From Daphnia carinata (lineage: Eukaryota; Arthropoda; Branchiopoda; Diplostraca; Daphniidae): 64,000 bases of DNA. The stretch's first letter is position 1, and each line of letters opens with the position of its first letter. The translations under genes and the position numbers were made by a program. The DNA lies in assembly GCF_022539665.2 (NCBI RefSeq), contig NC_081331.1, forward strand, positions 12,804,638-12,868,637, read 5' to 3'. Below the pieces are notes generated by a model that saw only the letters and a program-made list of their open reading frames with translations, did not search any database and was not told the origin of the DNA. This document shows positions 35,586 through 49,100 of the stretch, one piece after another.

Positions 35586-38205
35586 CTGTATACATACAAA
35601 AGTGGGTTAGCTTTGAAACCAAATAATCTTATCAGATATGTACTGATTGACCATACAGATAAAAAAAAACATGACAGTACAGTAACTCTACTCACTCAAA
35701 GTAACTTAAAAAAACAAACATACAAGCTTTCGATGCAAACTGAAACTTGTTCTCAAGATGGATGAAACCTCATTCACAACCAACACAATGGCAACGCAAG
35801 TACTTATACAGCTCCTTTAACTTATCTAATGCACCAATGGTAACTATGAAACAATTCAAATTAATCATCCACATGCGAAGGAATAACTGGAAAAAAAGAT
35901 GAAAGATAACTTTTTAAAGAAAGGTAATTAGTACAAATCATCATAGCCTTGACAGCATGGCTCAAGATAAATTTTATATAGAAGCACAACAAATATGATT
36001 CCAAACTACGCATACTAAATGAATGTTAGAAAAGCAAACGACAAAATGCGTTAATACAGAAAATCACAACTTTTTACCCCCGTCCATATGGAAATTGGGT
36101 AACGTTTACTCACACCTCATGCTTTCCAATTGTTTGTTACGAACAAATTAATACAAAAAAAGTGTGAATGTAAAGTTACCTGGAATTCAGAATTTAAAAC
36201 GCCACTTCTTCAAAAGCCAAAATTTAACCAAAGTGACAACCAATGGATATTCCAATAATCAACTAGACGAGCAGCCCTTTGTAAGGAATCGTTTTACCAC
36301 GCTGCCACGTGTGTACCAGTCGGCCATTAGACTGACTAGGTGCTGTCGAAACGGAAGGTTTACCTTCTCAAAAAATCATTAGACACGTAAAATAAATAAA
36401 TTTAAATTCGAGTCATTAATTATAATTGTTTAGGACTGGATGAAAGTTTTAATAAAACGAAAGTATAAATTTCAATATTACGATTTAGTTTCTGATTTGA
36501 CCCCCGCAAATTCACGTGGCGATTGAAGCACATCTAGCGTCCAAACCAAAACTATTACGGCAAACAAAATTCACCATAAAAGAAGGCCACGCGACATCTA
36601 TTATTTACCTCGTTGCTGTTAGCGAAGTTGTTAGTCTACTTTTAGAAAGGGTCGCCTTTCTCTCTGATTTACCAACTTTCGTCGAGACGAGTTTTCATTT
36701 AAACTCACGCTTAGATAGGTTATTTCATAAATTATTTCATAAAGTTATATACAAATTATCCAACTTTGTTGTATTATATTTTAAAAATTATAATCTTACG
36801 TCTGATTTTATAGTTAAGATTTGGCATCAGTGATCTTTGTGGTGATTTACGATTATCAGAGAGACATCTGTCGAATGCCCTAAATACAAATGTCCAAAAA
36901 TTCCAGGTGGATTACCACTTCTGGCGAATAACGTAAAACCAATCTTGTTCGACCTTCAAAATTTTTATTTTCACTTCATTAGTGTTTAGTAAAGGATCCC
37001 CAAAGTGGGAGGTCGTTGAGGACAAAGACCTGTCCAATTAGTCTTCTAGTATTTGATACACCCTTCTCCCCCTATCTCTTTTTTTTTTTTTACTAAGATC
37101 GACTTAAGAGACAAAATGGAGATCGTGCAATTAGTTCAGTTAAAGCTTAGCTTCTTATTATAACACTTGACAGTTTAGAATCCTAGTTCATGAGCTATAC
37201 AACGAAAGTAATTATTTGTGTACAAACAATCAAAAACGTGTTTATTTCTTCTGCGAAAGAACAATCAGTGACCAAAGGCGTTGCAAATCTGAGACAAAGA
37301 TCAACTTGAGAAAGAGGGGAGGGGAACTGAAAATATGGGATGTTTCGGACTGGCGATTATTACGGTGACAAGAAATCATAGACTGAACAATAAGAAAAAA
37401 AAAAAAATAATTGTAATCAGAGATGAGAATGGGAACTGAAAAACTGAAATTCGAGGAAAACATGGCAACAGCAAAGCAAACAATGAGAAAACAAAATCTT
37501 CTCCCCTCGAAATATTTCTTTTGTTTTCAGATATTTAGGGACGAAACGACGACTTCTTCCTCCACCCTGGGAACACATCGCCGTAATCACACTACAATGT
37601 AAGAACGTTCACATCGTCACCGACTAGACAACACGTTTTTTCCTATGTCAAAATACAGCCCGCTATCGATGTAAGAGACATGATTTCTCTACATCTGGAA
37701 AACGTCTTGGATTAATATAATGATTTTTTTGTGGCATTTGTGTTTTACTGTAGAGGCGGCGGGACTTCTACGGCGTTTAACCTCCTCTTTTTCCTCTCCG
37801 TCACGTTCAGTTTCGTCAACATCCGCACAACGCACCGTCAAAGGGGAAAAGAAAATCACAGACGCAAGGCCTCCGGAGGGTGTCAGCTTAAATGATGTAC
37901 GCCGTAACCCAATAGAAAAAAGCGAAGCTGACGACAATCGCAATGATATTTACGATTATCCAATATCAGCTACAGCTTGGACCTTGTCAAATTTTTCTCC
38001 TTTGAATGTGCGGTGGTGGCCTGCCGTTCGTTTTAGTTACTCTTTTTTATATATCAGCAAACAAGAAATGTGCGATCAATCGGCGCCCAAGTCGTTTCTA
38101 CAATCTTTGGGGAGGAAGAGAAGGAGGAGAGAGAGAAAGAAAAATTACACTTTGTACAGTTGGGTTACTTCACAAGCCTCGGATCGAACAGTATAGGGGG
38201 AGGAA
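35586..38205. other. AKAP1 5' region and MED26 3' region
   Basis: Should contain the first AKAP1 exon(s), possibly near 35700-36100 on the minus strand (a GT donor follows TCATCCATCTTGAGAAC at about 35730), but no clear start could be fixed. 36400-37200 is strongly AT-rich. 37200-38205 is presumably MED26 3' UTR. Confidence 0.35.
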
Positions 38206-41001
38206 TCACTCGATCACGACGTAAGGCAATAAATGGAGAGGATCTCCATGGTAGGAGGCGACCGTAAGAGTTTCGTGCCAACTGTGGAATTCGCCGATTT
38301 TGTCATGCGTGCCATTCACGCCATCCACTTGCCCGTTGTGCAGAAGTTCGACGTCCTCATCAGTCACCTAGTGAAATAACAGGACAGAATTCAGACCCGA
38401 TTGCGTTCCATACACTAATCATAAATATTTATTACTGGACGCTTGGATGTGGTGGAATCCCTTTCCTCCGTTTCTTGTTCAGCGATTTCTTCTTTCCACA
38501 TGGAAGCGACAACTGAAGGATCGAGTGGAGGTAGGCGAGCATAAATTTCCGCCACTGGATCGCTAATGGCGGAGGTAGCTTTGGTCTTGTTAACGATGCT
38601 ACTCGTGATGGTGCTGTCATCGTTACGACGATCAGTCGAATGTGACCGGAAAAATTTATCTAAGAGCTCCTGTTTGGCGTCGGGCCACTGCCGGGCTTCA
38701 CTTGAAGCCGGTATGGCTCCAGGTTGTTGCTGATGCACAGACTGAACTTCAGATTTAACTACTAAATTCGGTGAGCCACTTCGACGTGCCAAATCTTCTA
38801 GCAGCTCCTGCGTTGTTTTAACCTACGGGTAGAATCCGGATTGTAGTTAAAGGTGTTCTGTAAAGGAAGCCAATACGCCATTTACCTTAGACACCCTAGC
38901 GATTGAGGCGAATTTTTCTCTGAGTACATCACTAGGTGGTTCGGGTTTGACATTTGTATCTATCTTGCTTCTTGCACGGGGAGGCCTGGACGCTTTTGAC
39001 GAGGAAGAAACAGAGCGATCCTCTCCACCACCTAAGGCGCTGTGGTTTGTCATCCGCAGCGAGTCACCAGACCAGCTTAGGTTACTGTCCCGACTGCACT
39101 CATCGACCCAAGGCCAATCTACCCCATTACTGCCTCTTGATCGCTTTCCTGACAGCTGTTAAAATCAAGAAAATTAATTGTTAGTTAGTTTGAACACGTA
39201 AAAATTTCAATCAAGGAAAACGATTCAGGGAGACAACCTCGAAGCCGGTCATCGTCTCTTCATCGTTGTCTCTCGTTCGCTTTAACCCTCGGTGATGATT
39301 AGTTTTAGATGGGAACTCTGAAGATTCGATCATCGGTCGGCCAGGACCAGGACTGATCGCTTTTGACTTGACCACCAGGGAGGAAGGGGTAGATGGTCTT
39401 GACGAGTTGGAGTGTGTTTGAGAGAGGGAAAAGCTCAAACCGGGACTGGTACTGGCGTTGGAGGCCACAGAGTTGCTGGGGCTGATGACACGTTGTTGCT
39501 GAAGCTGCAAACCACCCGATGACTGAGTGGACTTTCGCTGCAATGCTGGGCTGAGGGTAACGCCGCGAAATGCCGGACTGGTGGGTGAGATTGCGAGGTT
39601 GTGAATTGGCCTCGGAAGAGCTGGACTAGCCGTTCGGCCCATCTCACACAAAGCCGGACTCGAAACTGAATTTTTCACGCCTGCTACACGCAAATGGTTC
39701 ACTAAGGAAGCTCCTACAAAAATTCCAAAAAAGTTGCCAGCAAGTCCTCTATGATACTGACAGTCTTTGGCAAGCTTTTAGACCACCTTGCATGCCAGGT
39801 CCTTGACCAGTTCCTCCTGTACCATTCTCTGTTGGTTTTGATACCATATCTCGCCATCGCCTGACCAGGTCTTTGGCTCTCCGTGCCAAACTGTCATTTT
39901 TGGTCTTCTTCCTCATCTCATTCACCAGCCTCCCCAGTCGTGTAGTCTGCACAAAACCAACCACTAAAGTTAAATATGAAAACAATAATTCTTTTTGCAC
40001 TGATTCCTCACCTCGAGAGCTTCTTTGGTAACAGCTGTCTTCTCGAGTAAGGATACTGCCTCCAACGCCAATGCCATATCCACAACCTAATAAGAACAAG
40101 ATGAAATTCTTACAGAACTTGTATCACAATTTTCAATACTTAGCACAAGGAACATGGCAATGCAATGGGAATTGTGCTCTTTGCATGTTAACAAATTTTA
40201 CACATTATGAAATTGTTCGCCACACTACCCATTTTGCTCGTCGAGATGATGGTCATAATTATCCGACGGAGACATAGTGTCTAACAGTTTGAACGTCAAT
40301 AAGAAGTTATCAATAACCATGGGAAGCAGTAAAAATGAGTTTTATTTTTACTAATTAATTTAATTGTAAAGATTATGGTGACGGAAAAATGAGTTGAAAC
40401 AAGGTGGCAACATCGCATTGTTGGCCTCGTAGCGGAGAAGAAAGGAAGAGAAAAGAAGGCAAGGGTAAGCTAGCGAGAAGAGACTGCTTGTGCGCTTGCG
40501 CAGACAAGTTTGCGGGCTGGGGAGGGAGGACGAGTACGCGGCCCCAGTAGCGGCCGCGTCGAGGCGCCATGGACTGGCCGAGGCTTCTTCGCTGTTTTCG
40601 ACGACACTTTCGGGCGCACTTAGATCGCGCTAAACGCAATCATTTTTGATTGTTTTGGGCACCATTCGAACGATCGCAGCGAAAGCTGTGTCTTCGTGTT
40701 ATTTCCATCGAGCTAGCGCGTATTTTTCCCTTTCAAAGTTTCGAAAAACGGTCGTTTCGTTTCCGTGTTCTTTCCTGTTTGCTCGCCCTTATCTGAGAGC
40801 ACGTCGACAACGATGGGCAGAGCAGCAGTAGCAAAGGGAGGATTTTTAAGACGTCGGACTTAAAGGTAGTTTGGCCGCAACAGCAGTAGTGGCAACCAGT
40901 CAGCAGAGAAAACTCCTTACATGATAATCGCGGTCGAGAGCTTGCAATAATTTCTCCTTGATTTGGCTAGGCGAGTGCGGCGGCGAGGGCTGCTGCTGCA
41001 T
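38206..41001 (-). CDS. MED26: Mediator complex subunit 26 (TFIIS N-terminal domain)
   Basis: Seven exons (40921-41001, 40012-40086, 39787-39946, 39238-39713, 38886-39155, 38436-38822, 38206-38367) sum to 1611 nt, 536 residues, with all phases matching. The start MQQQPSPPHSPSQIKEKLLQ leads into a TFIIS N-terminal (LW) domain: ALEAVSLLEKTAVTKEALE, TTRLGRLVNEMRKK, ARRAKDLVRRWRDMV. In MED26 this domain recruits elongation factors to Mediator (family knowledge). The middle is a Ser/Pro-rich linker (SPALPRPIHNLAISPTSPAF). The C-terminal block ends HLLPYVVIE, like the conserved Mediator-binding tail of MED26. The first intron is about 830 nt, far longer than the others. Elongin A and TFIIS share the N domain but not this C-terminus. 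Confidence 0.88.
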
Positions 41002-41723
41002 TGAGGCAACAGTCGTCAGAGAGGAGAAAAAAAATTAATCTAATGGCACTGTGTGTCGGAATTCGAGAAAAAATTTAGATAAAAATGGCCAGCCTGTGCG
41101 TCAGCCAGCCCGGTGATGTCGGGTACATGCACCACTCTGAGCCCGGCCACTCCGCAGCGCCAGCTTTTTGCTTGTCCCTTCCCCTCCGTTTTCCGCCCTT
41201 CCCTCTGCTTTATATACTCTTCGTGACGTCAGACGTTCTACACTACGCTATCAAGCCAAAACTACAGTTGAATTTTTCCTGCTACCTCACCGTTAGGACA
41301 CCATTTTCTATTATTTGACACATTTCATTTTGATATCTTTTTCACGACAAATGTGCGATATTGCCTTCTGATTTTTGCCTCGTAATTTGTTATTTTGATG
41401 GAACCATCATTTAAATTATAAAGGTGTTTTTTTGTAACGTTTCCTCGACGAGGTAAAGAAAATAAAGTTCGAAGAGAAAGTTAAGTTTTGTTCTAATTCT
41501 TTTCTTAGTTATCTTTGTTGCTGCTGGGAATAAAAGTGACTAAATTTTTTAAATAAGTCGTCAGTGGGAAGAGCAACATTTTATTACCTATTTGGAGATG
41601 CAACTGCTCTGCAAGGGTATACTCTTCATATCATTTGTGTCTCTTCAACGAAAATTTTTCATAGATCTTACCCTTCCAATGTCTATGGTTTAACATAGGG
41701 AGCTCCAAGTCTACTCTGGTAGG
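41002..41723. promoter_or_regulatory. Divergent promoter region of MED26 and RWDD3
   Basis: The 722 bases between the two start codons hold a perfect CRE/ATF palindrome TGACGTCA at 41224-41231 next to TTTATATACTC at 41208. The two genes are head to head, so the region may drive both. Assignment of either motif to a given gene is inference. Confidence 0.5.
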
Positions 41724-42653
41724 ATGGAAACAACAGGATTGATACATGAAATACATAATGATGATATTGCTGATGAAGTTCAAGCTCTCAGTGCCATCTT
41801 ATGTGCAGATCAGGAATTCCAGGTGCAATCTATCAATGAAAAAGAAATAGTGTTAGTGATCCACCCACATCAGATCAAGAATCATTTAATAACTCTCACT
41901 GTCATTTTGGACATGAAAAGCTACCCCGTTTCTAGTCCACAGTTGTCGGTCCAGGTACCTAAAGATTTTTATGGTCACTACAGTGAAGTTTAGTCATTTG
42001 ATTGTTCAACTCAGAGTCCCAGATTGAGTCGGGCAGCATTGGATATCATTGATACACTAATCAAGGAAGAGGCCTACAAGTTACGGGGACAGGTGACTAT
42101 TTTGTCTTTAATTGAATGGTTGGTCAGATACTGTAACCTTTACGAAGAGAAAACTATACCAGCAACGGAGTCTTTGACAGGAGAAGCCGAATACGAATAT
42201 ACAACTATAGCTCATCTTCATCACATCCGTAGCAAAACAATTTATGTTAAAACATTGAGTCAATGGTTTCGTGAGCTCGATCTCCACGGAGTCTTGATCT
42301 CCTATCGAAGATGGATATTCCTCATGATTTCGGGAAACAAAAATAATCTCCAGGTATTGTACGTTGCAAAGACAAGTTTGATCGATCAGCTAATACGTTA
42401 TCCATGGAGTCAGTTGTATCTAAAACGACACAGGACACAGAACGTTGACATAGACTCCGTTGGAAGGCCATGTAAAGAGCGTATGCTGACTGTTCTAGGT
42501 CAAGTCGAAGGACGGCTCGATGCAGCCAGCGTACTGGACGAAGTAGTACTCGATGATTCCAGTGAAGACTGGCTGAAATATTGGAGTAGTAGGCCATCAT
42601 TAGCGAGTATCTATCAGAAATTTATTCAGCCACAAACTGGACAGAAGAAATGA
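41724..42653 (+). CDS. Rwdd3: RWD domain-containing protein 3-like (RSUME)
   Basis: Exons 41724-41954, 42015-42353 and 42414-42653 give 269 residues; human RWDD3 has 267. An N-terminal RWD fold (ADEVQALSAILCADQEFQV, SYPVSSPQLSVQ), then HLHHIRSKTIYVKTLSQWF, GNKNNLQ and LYLKRHRTQNVDIDSVGRPC with CKERMLTVLG, align with the human DHMRAKTKYVKIVEKW and VDVDSSGKKCKEKM blocks. RWDD3 raises SUMO conjugation in vertebrates (family knowledge). Both introns are exactly 60 nt. The second has no stop in frame, so the unspliced frame stays open; splicing is chosen because it restores the alignment (NNLQ to LYLKRH). RWDD2 was considered, but its C-terminal block differs. Confidence 0.78.
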
Positions 42654-43160
42654 TGAAAGTAATCACAACACACACCAGCAGGGCAGCAACAAGAGACGTT
42701 CAAGTAATCCGGAAAGATGAATGAACATTAAAAAAAGAAAAAAAAGGACACGCACAATGTAACATCTGTTCAATTCACATTTTTCCTACTCCGGCGAGAT
42801 CACACTCGTCTTTTGCGTTTTCATCGTTATGATACAAATTGTGTTTTAATATACAGTTGTTTTCACGATAGGAAATTAATCAAACTTGCAAACAGGTTTC
42901 TCTTATATATATAAATATCGATGGATCAAATTGCAAAGAGTGATCAAGAGTGCGCTATATATCACATCGACCACTCAGTAGCGTATAAGCAGGAGATGAA
43001 AAGAAAAAAATGCATCTTAGACCAAAACAATAAAAAAAAAATTCCTTTTTTTTCCTTTTTTTTTTTTTTTTTTTGACTCCCTTAGTCCACCATTTTGAGC
43101 TGGATAGTAAATCTTTACGTCATCGATTCGAAACGAGTGGGAAGAAAATAGATTTGTACA
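42654..43160. other. Convergent 3' region of RWDD3 and MAST kinase
   Basis: 3' UTRs of both genes. T-rich tracts at about 43045-43073, no coding potential. Confidence 0.5.
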
Positions 43161-46100
43161 TCACAGATGAGACGTTCGTTCTACTTGATCAAGTTGCGAC
43201 TGCTGCTGCTGCTCTTCTATAGCAGAATTTTTACGACGTCGAAGTTCAGTGCTAGCTGCAGCGGCCGCAAGAACACAAGGCTCGACCGAGATATCGGGTG
43301 GCGGGGTAGGTGCAAGAGGGACGGGAGATGCGCTCCTCGATCGCGGACGGCGTTGGACATTGGATGGTATTTCCTCCTTATCTGTATTCGAGTCCGATTC
43401 AAACCGGACCGTCTTTTGCCCATCAACTCCAGCCGAAGCGGTGGCTGATTGACTGGTGGCATCGTCATCTATTTTTTTAGTCCTTTTATCAGATTCAGCG
43501 GATTCCGTAGCCTGTCAAATGAAGGTTTTACAAAATTTCAATTTCACTTTGTTGCAACAAATAAAAATAATTTACCAGTTGCGAAAGAATGGTGACACGC
43601 GGGGGGCTGATCACTGTCACTTTCGGTAGCCCGCAACGTTGACTTGTATTTGAACCGTTGCTGTTGGCATTGGCGGTTGTGGTACTACTGCAAGCATTGC
43701 ACAGAGGTGAAATTCCCAGGTTCTTTTCAGCGGATCGCGGATGAAGTCGGTCAGGAGAGAGTGCTCGGCGTAATAACGGTGATCCGGGCTCGGCCGATTT
43801 TGGCCTAGAGAGAGCTCGCTGTTTCGCGGCCGGCGAAACGGAAAGTGAAGCCCCAGGACTAAAAAGCTGAGTCGAGTGAGAGCTGCCGGGAGGATGATGT
43901 ACTTGAATTGGGAATGCCAGAGGACTGGGCGAGCGAGTCGGAGAAACGGGCAGGGGCTGCTGCTGTGGTAAAGGCGATGGAGACGGAGTGCGGGCCAATG
44001 GTGAAAGTGGTATGTGGCCGGCTGATTTCCGTCTAGAGGGCGAGTGCATGTTTTTAGCCACCGAATGCAACTTGTTCTTAAGGCCATGCAACGACGACGG
44101 TCTGTGAGGTTGGAAATGTCGTGCGGCCGAGGCGGGTGGCCCGGCCGGATTCAATTGGCCACTGGCTGGACTGTTTGGCGTCGAAGAACCCGGTGAGCTG
44201 GACGGTGTGGAGCGTGGTGACTCTGAAGCCGGACTGGCTGCAGCCAATTGGCAGTGATGACGTAAGATGGGTGGCGAGTAGCCCGATGCCGAAGAGCGGC
44301 TTCCGGGCGAATTGGATCCCGATTCGTGGGACGGCAATGACCGGCTCAGTGACTGGAAACTTCGACTCGGCGTCAGCACAGGTGAAGACGATCCGCCGTA
44401 GTTGGCCGCCAACTGTACATGTAAAGATTCAAGGTAATGTTTTGAAATGATCTTATTTAAATTCTTTACGTCGATTAAAAACTGCACACAGTTAACATCA
44501 AACTCATCATTCCCGTTGAACATTCCATAATCTCAGAGGAAATCAATGCGATGTCAAGATAAATGCCCGAGTAACAGGTCGTTATTGAATCTACTATCTA
44601 GTAGTTGCCTTTACCACTAGGTGGCGTTCTAAACCTATTCGGCAGCAACGCATCGTCCAATGTTGCTGTCACATTTTTTTAACATTTAATTTTGCAACCT
44701 GTCCCAACGTTCACAGCATCTCTTCCAATCCCCCCACTTCCCAGACAGACAAAAAAAAAAAAAATGTAAGTTTCGAGCAAACAAACAGACAAAAAAAAAA
44801 TCCAATTCCAGACGCCAATCACAAAGTCACAGCCCAAAGGGAAGTGAGAAAAAAAAATGCATCTATGAAATGACTTTCGACAGAAAACACTTTCATCTGG
44901 CATTGGGAGCGGAGATGTTATTAAGAGAAATTAAGGCTTGAGAGAGCACGACGCAAGACAAGAAGAAGATAAAAAAAAGCAGCGCGCAGCAAAGCAAAGT
45001 GTCTGGCCGATGCCATTTTCCAAAGGCATATGTTACCAAAAAAGGAGAAGGGTGGCCGCGCGGAAGCACGGGGGCCGACATGGGAATCTGCAATCGGAGT
45101 GACTGCAAAAATACACCACGTTTGAATGAACCAGGAAGTTGTTTTGGTAACCCAACGTAACAAGAAAAAAGGCTAATACAAATAGTTTTTAGTAATCGAG
45201 AAAAAACAATGTGAATACTAACCTGCTGAATTTCAGCGCTGGCCCGTTTGCTGCTCAGTCGCCGAAACAGAGACGATTTGCGGCGTCGTTCAGCTTGATC
45301 GCTACTTCCACCTCCAGCTTTGCCTTTTGCTCCACCAGGCGGTCTCCGGCCGGCACCGGATGACACACGGTAGTAACCACGACGGGCTAAACGGCTTTTG
45401 GCTAATTCTCTTCGACGACCGCCAGTCTGAATACTCGTCTGGTCCAATGGAGTCGCTCGCAGTGTCACTCTGTCACCTTCAGACAGGATCAATTGCAAGA
45501 CCTAAAACAAAACAAACACATCAGTTAGTATTTTTCTCTTTAAAAAAATCAAAAATTTAAAAGTAGTTTACCTGTGTGTGAAACAACCCCTGGATGGCTT
45601 CTCCGTTGATGTGAGTTATCAAATCTCCAGGCCGAAGTCCAGCTTCTAAAGCAGGACTTCCCTCGTCGACTGCCATTACCAAATGGTGAACAGTGTAAAA
45701 ATCGGAATCACCAAGGTAGACGCGGATGGCCCGTAAAGTAAAACCGAATCCACGAGGTGCTCGTCGGAGCACAATGGGCGGCTTAAGACTGCCCGTGATG
45801 GTAGGCGAAAGCTCGCGGCAGGGAGACGTGTCCCGTGAGCTGGCCGTGCTAGACCCTCCGCCAGGTGACGGGGATGGGCCTTCCTCCGCCAAAGAAATGA
45901 CCAATGCCAAACCAGATGGCGCTGAATCAGCTTTGATGCTACGCCTTTGCTTAAAATTGGATGAAAATGAAGAATGGGCCAATATGTTTTTGGGTCGGAC
46001 GCCGCCATTGGCGGATAACTGAATGCCGGCAGACGATGGGGGTGTAGGATCAGTTGTGGTGCGATCCCCTTCGTCTACCGGTGACAGCTCACGGACGTGA

Positions 46101-49100
46101 TCGGGAGTTGATATGGGTGTCATACAACGTCCTCCGGATTCGGATTCCATGGAAATGGAAAAACGTGGAAGAGATTTAAGCTCACGATGGAGCATCCTTC
46201 GCCTTCGCTGAAGTTGTGGACTGGAATCTTCGTTCTCTGTTGATTCTGGTGTCTGTTGAATGGGAGGAAGAATCAAAGACTTGTCCTCGCCAGCGCTGAG
46301 ACTTCCGCATGATTCAGAATGATCCGAAGCACCCGAGCCAGAATCGTTGCTGGATTTGGCATCGAGAAAGAGGCCGTGCGATTTCTTATATCTCGGCGAG
46401 CAAGATGAAAAAGAGCCAAAGAGTTGTGGTGTAGTGGCACCACCTTCAGTTGCCTCGAGTTCTAGTTCCAAATCTCCGGAAGCGTCATCGTGGCAGTAGC
46501 GATCAGCTCGTGTGTCAAAATAGCTCGTATCGTTATCGTCGTCCAGCTGAGGCACAAAGCCGGCCTTTTGACGCAGCAAAGAGTTCCAATCCAGTCGATC
46601 AAAGAATGAATGGGCTTTGACTTCAGCTCCGCCGGCCGTGCCCAGTCGATCACGCGGGTTCTGCTGTAGCAGAGCGGTAATCAGATCTTTGGCTTCAGCC
46701 GGAACAGGCCAGTCGGATTCACTGGGCCATTCAATATCGTCGTTGACAACGTGAGAAAAGAGCTCTTCTGGCGTTTCGCCAAAAAACGGGACGCAGCCAA
46801 TCAGAAATTCGTAGAGAATGATACCCGACGACCACCAATCCACCGGTTTGCCTGGAAAACATCGTTTTAAATTGAAAATCTGAAATAAGTTATAAGCTGG
46901 AACGTTACCATATCCTTGGCGTAGGACCACTTCTGGGGCTATGTACTCTGGCGTACCAAAGACTTGCTTGTCGGAGAACTCGCGAGTCTCCCGATCGATA
47001 AAACCTTCATACAAGTTGGTTGCCAGAGACATGAGACCCATTTTGCTCAGCCCGAAATCGGTCAATTTTATGTGTCCCATGGCGGTAATGAGCAAGTTGT
47101 CTGGTTTCAGATCGCGGTGAACAATACCGTAGCTGTGCAAGTACTCGACGGCCAAGACCATCTCAGCAAAATACAGACGGGCCATGTCGCAAGGGAATGG
47201 ACCCATGTTCTGTTTAAAAACAAAGCAAACAAAAACATTTAATGGCATTTCATAAGAAAAATGGGGAATAATAAGCTAAAATTAGAGTTCAAGATATCAC
47301 TAATCTTTTATTTTAAAAAGAATATAAAAAACAAAACTAAAGGCAAAAGGCCAACATATCACCGATATAGTTGACCTAGTAAATTGTGCCAATATTATTC
47401 GCCATTCTTAACATAATAGATATTGTCTAATCGTACCTTGAGGAGAGTGGCGCAATCGCCTCCTTCAACGTATTCCATCACCATACACAAATGCTTTTGC
47501 GTTTCGAAACTGCACTGAAGACTAACGACGAACGGGTTATCTGTGAAGCAGAGGATATCGCGTTCGGCGAAAGCCTGCTCGATCTGGTTACGCAACAGCA
47601 AGTTGCGTTTGTTGATCTTCTTCATGGCAAACCGCTGGCGCGTCTCGCGGTGACGCACCAGGTAAACAGCCCCGTAGGCACCGTTGGATACCAATTTGAC
47701 CACTTCGTAATCACTCTCCTTGGGCAAATGTGACGTATCAACCGCTTTCTTCTTTTCCGGCGTCGACGTCGTCACCGGAGAGTCAGTTCCTTCCGTTGGT
47801 TCTGGAGTAGAACAAGTCTTCTCCAGCTGGCTCAGATCCTGCTGGAATTCGGCCAACGGATCACGATTCAGACCCAGTTGGGTGACTATATACTGCGGAA
47901 AATCCGTTACGCCCTGAAACATCACAATCGAATTAAATTTTTAATTAAAAACATTAGCAAAAAAACGTTTGATATTTACCTGTGTGACTCGAACTTGGCC
48001 CTCGGCTTCCTCCAACATGTGATAAAATTCTTCAGGATCGAATTCTAGGCACTCCAGTAACCTTGCCGGTCGTGAAATGATGAGCAAAAGCTTGCGGACG
48101 AGTCGACTGAGGTGCGGGACAGCGTCGACGGCTTTGTCTTTGGCCTCTGACAAGAGTCTCTCCAGATTGTCCGACATGTCGTAAAAGTATCGGCTGGTGA
48201 TGAGGCCCTGCTCCGATTTCTGCAAACAATCGCGCCCCAGTTCGATCACCTGATGCTGGACGAATCGCACGATGGCTATGGCGTCGGCTGGGATGGGCTC
48301 GGACGAACCTTCGGTAGCCGCCACTAGTGCCTCCGAACTCTCGACGCTTGCGTTCTCTTCGACGAACGTCTTAAGTCTCTCCTCCATCTGTCTGGTGGCC
48401 TGTAACAAGATGGATCGTACATTTTTTTGACACATTTATTGGATATTGGCCACAAATACCTTGGGGAAGCGTTCTTTGTACAGCATGTTCATCATGACCA
48501 CTTCGCTATCAACAACTGGTGAGCGGATCGGACTACTGCAAATTCCAACAATATCGTCGTAATGATGATACGATCAATTATTATCCAAACAAACCTCAGA
48601 CTCCTGGATCTTGGACGCATTCTGGGCGAATGACGTTCAGCAGCTGCCGCACCACCATCCGTCTCCTCGATGACGGGGTTGCTCTCGTTGGATGAGAAAT
48701 GTCGCGAGAGGAATCGCATTTCTTCGGCAGTCGGCACCGTCGGCAAATGATTCAACCGCTCTTGACTGGAACACTGTGACTGGAACGCATCAATAAAAGA
48801 GGCCACGGGTGTCCAGTCGGACAAAAAGTGGGAAAGGGTGAGAGGCAGGATTTGCGGCAGGGCAAGGGCAAACGCAACGAAAAAGTTAAGAAAAACAAAG
48901 AGATAACAAAAAAATAATTGTTATAACATAACCTCATGCATAAAGCTACCAAACTTAAACGAATTCAGCCAATGTTTCGTCTTTTTTTTTTTGGATTTGT
49001 CTAAACTACTGCAACGTTTAAAAAATGAAATTGCAAAACAGGCATGAAAGCCATTTATAAATCAAATCAGCGTAGCTACTCGTTTTTAAAAAGGTCTTTC

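Noticed and set aside
37720-38196. 158-residue open frame on the plus strand
   Set aside because: Lies over the probable MED26 3' UTR with Arg/Lys/Glu-rich simple sequence, no homology pattern.
43617-44087. 156-residue frame overlapping MAST
   Set aside because: Shadow of the Ser/Pro-rich MAST tail in another frame; the MAST frame matches known MAST motifs.
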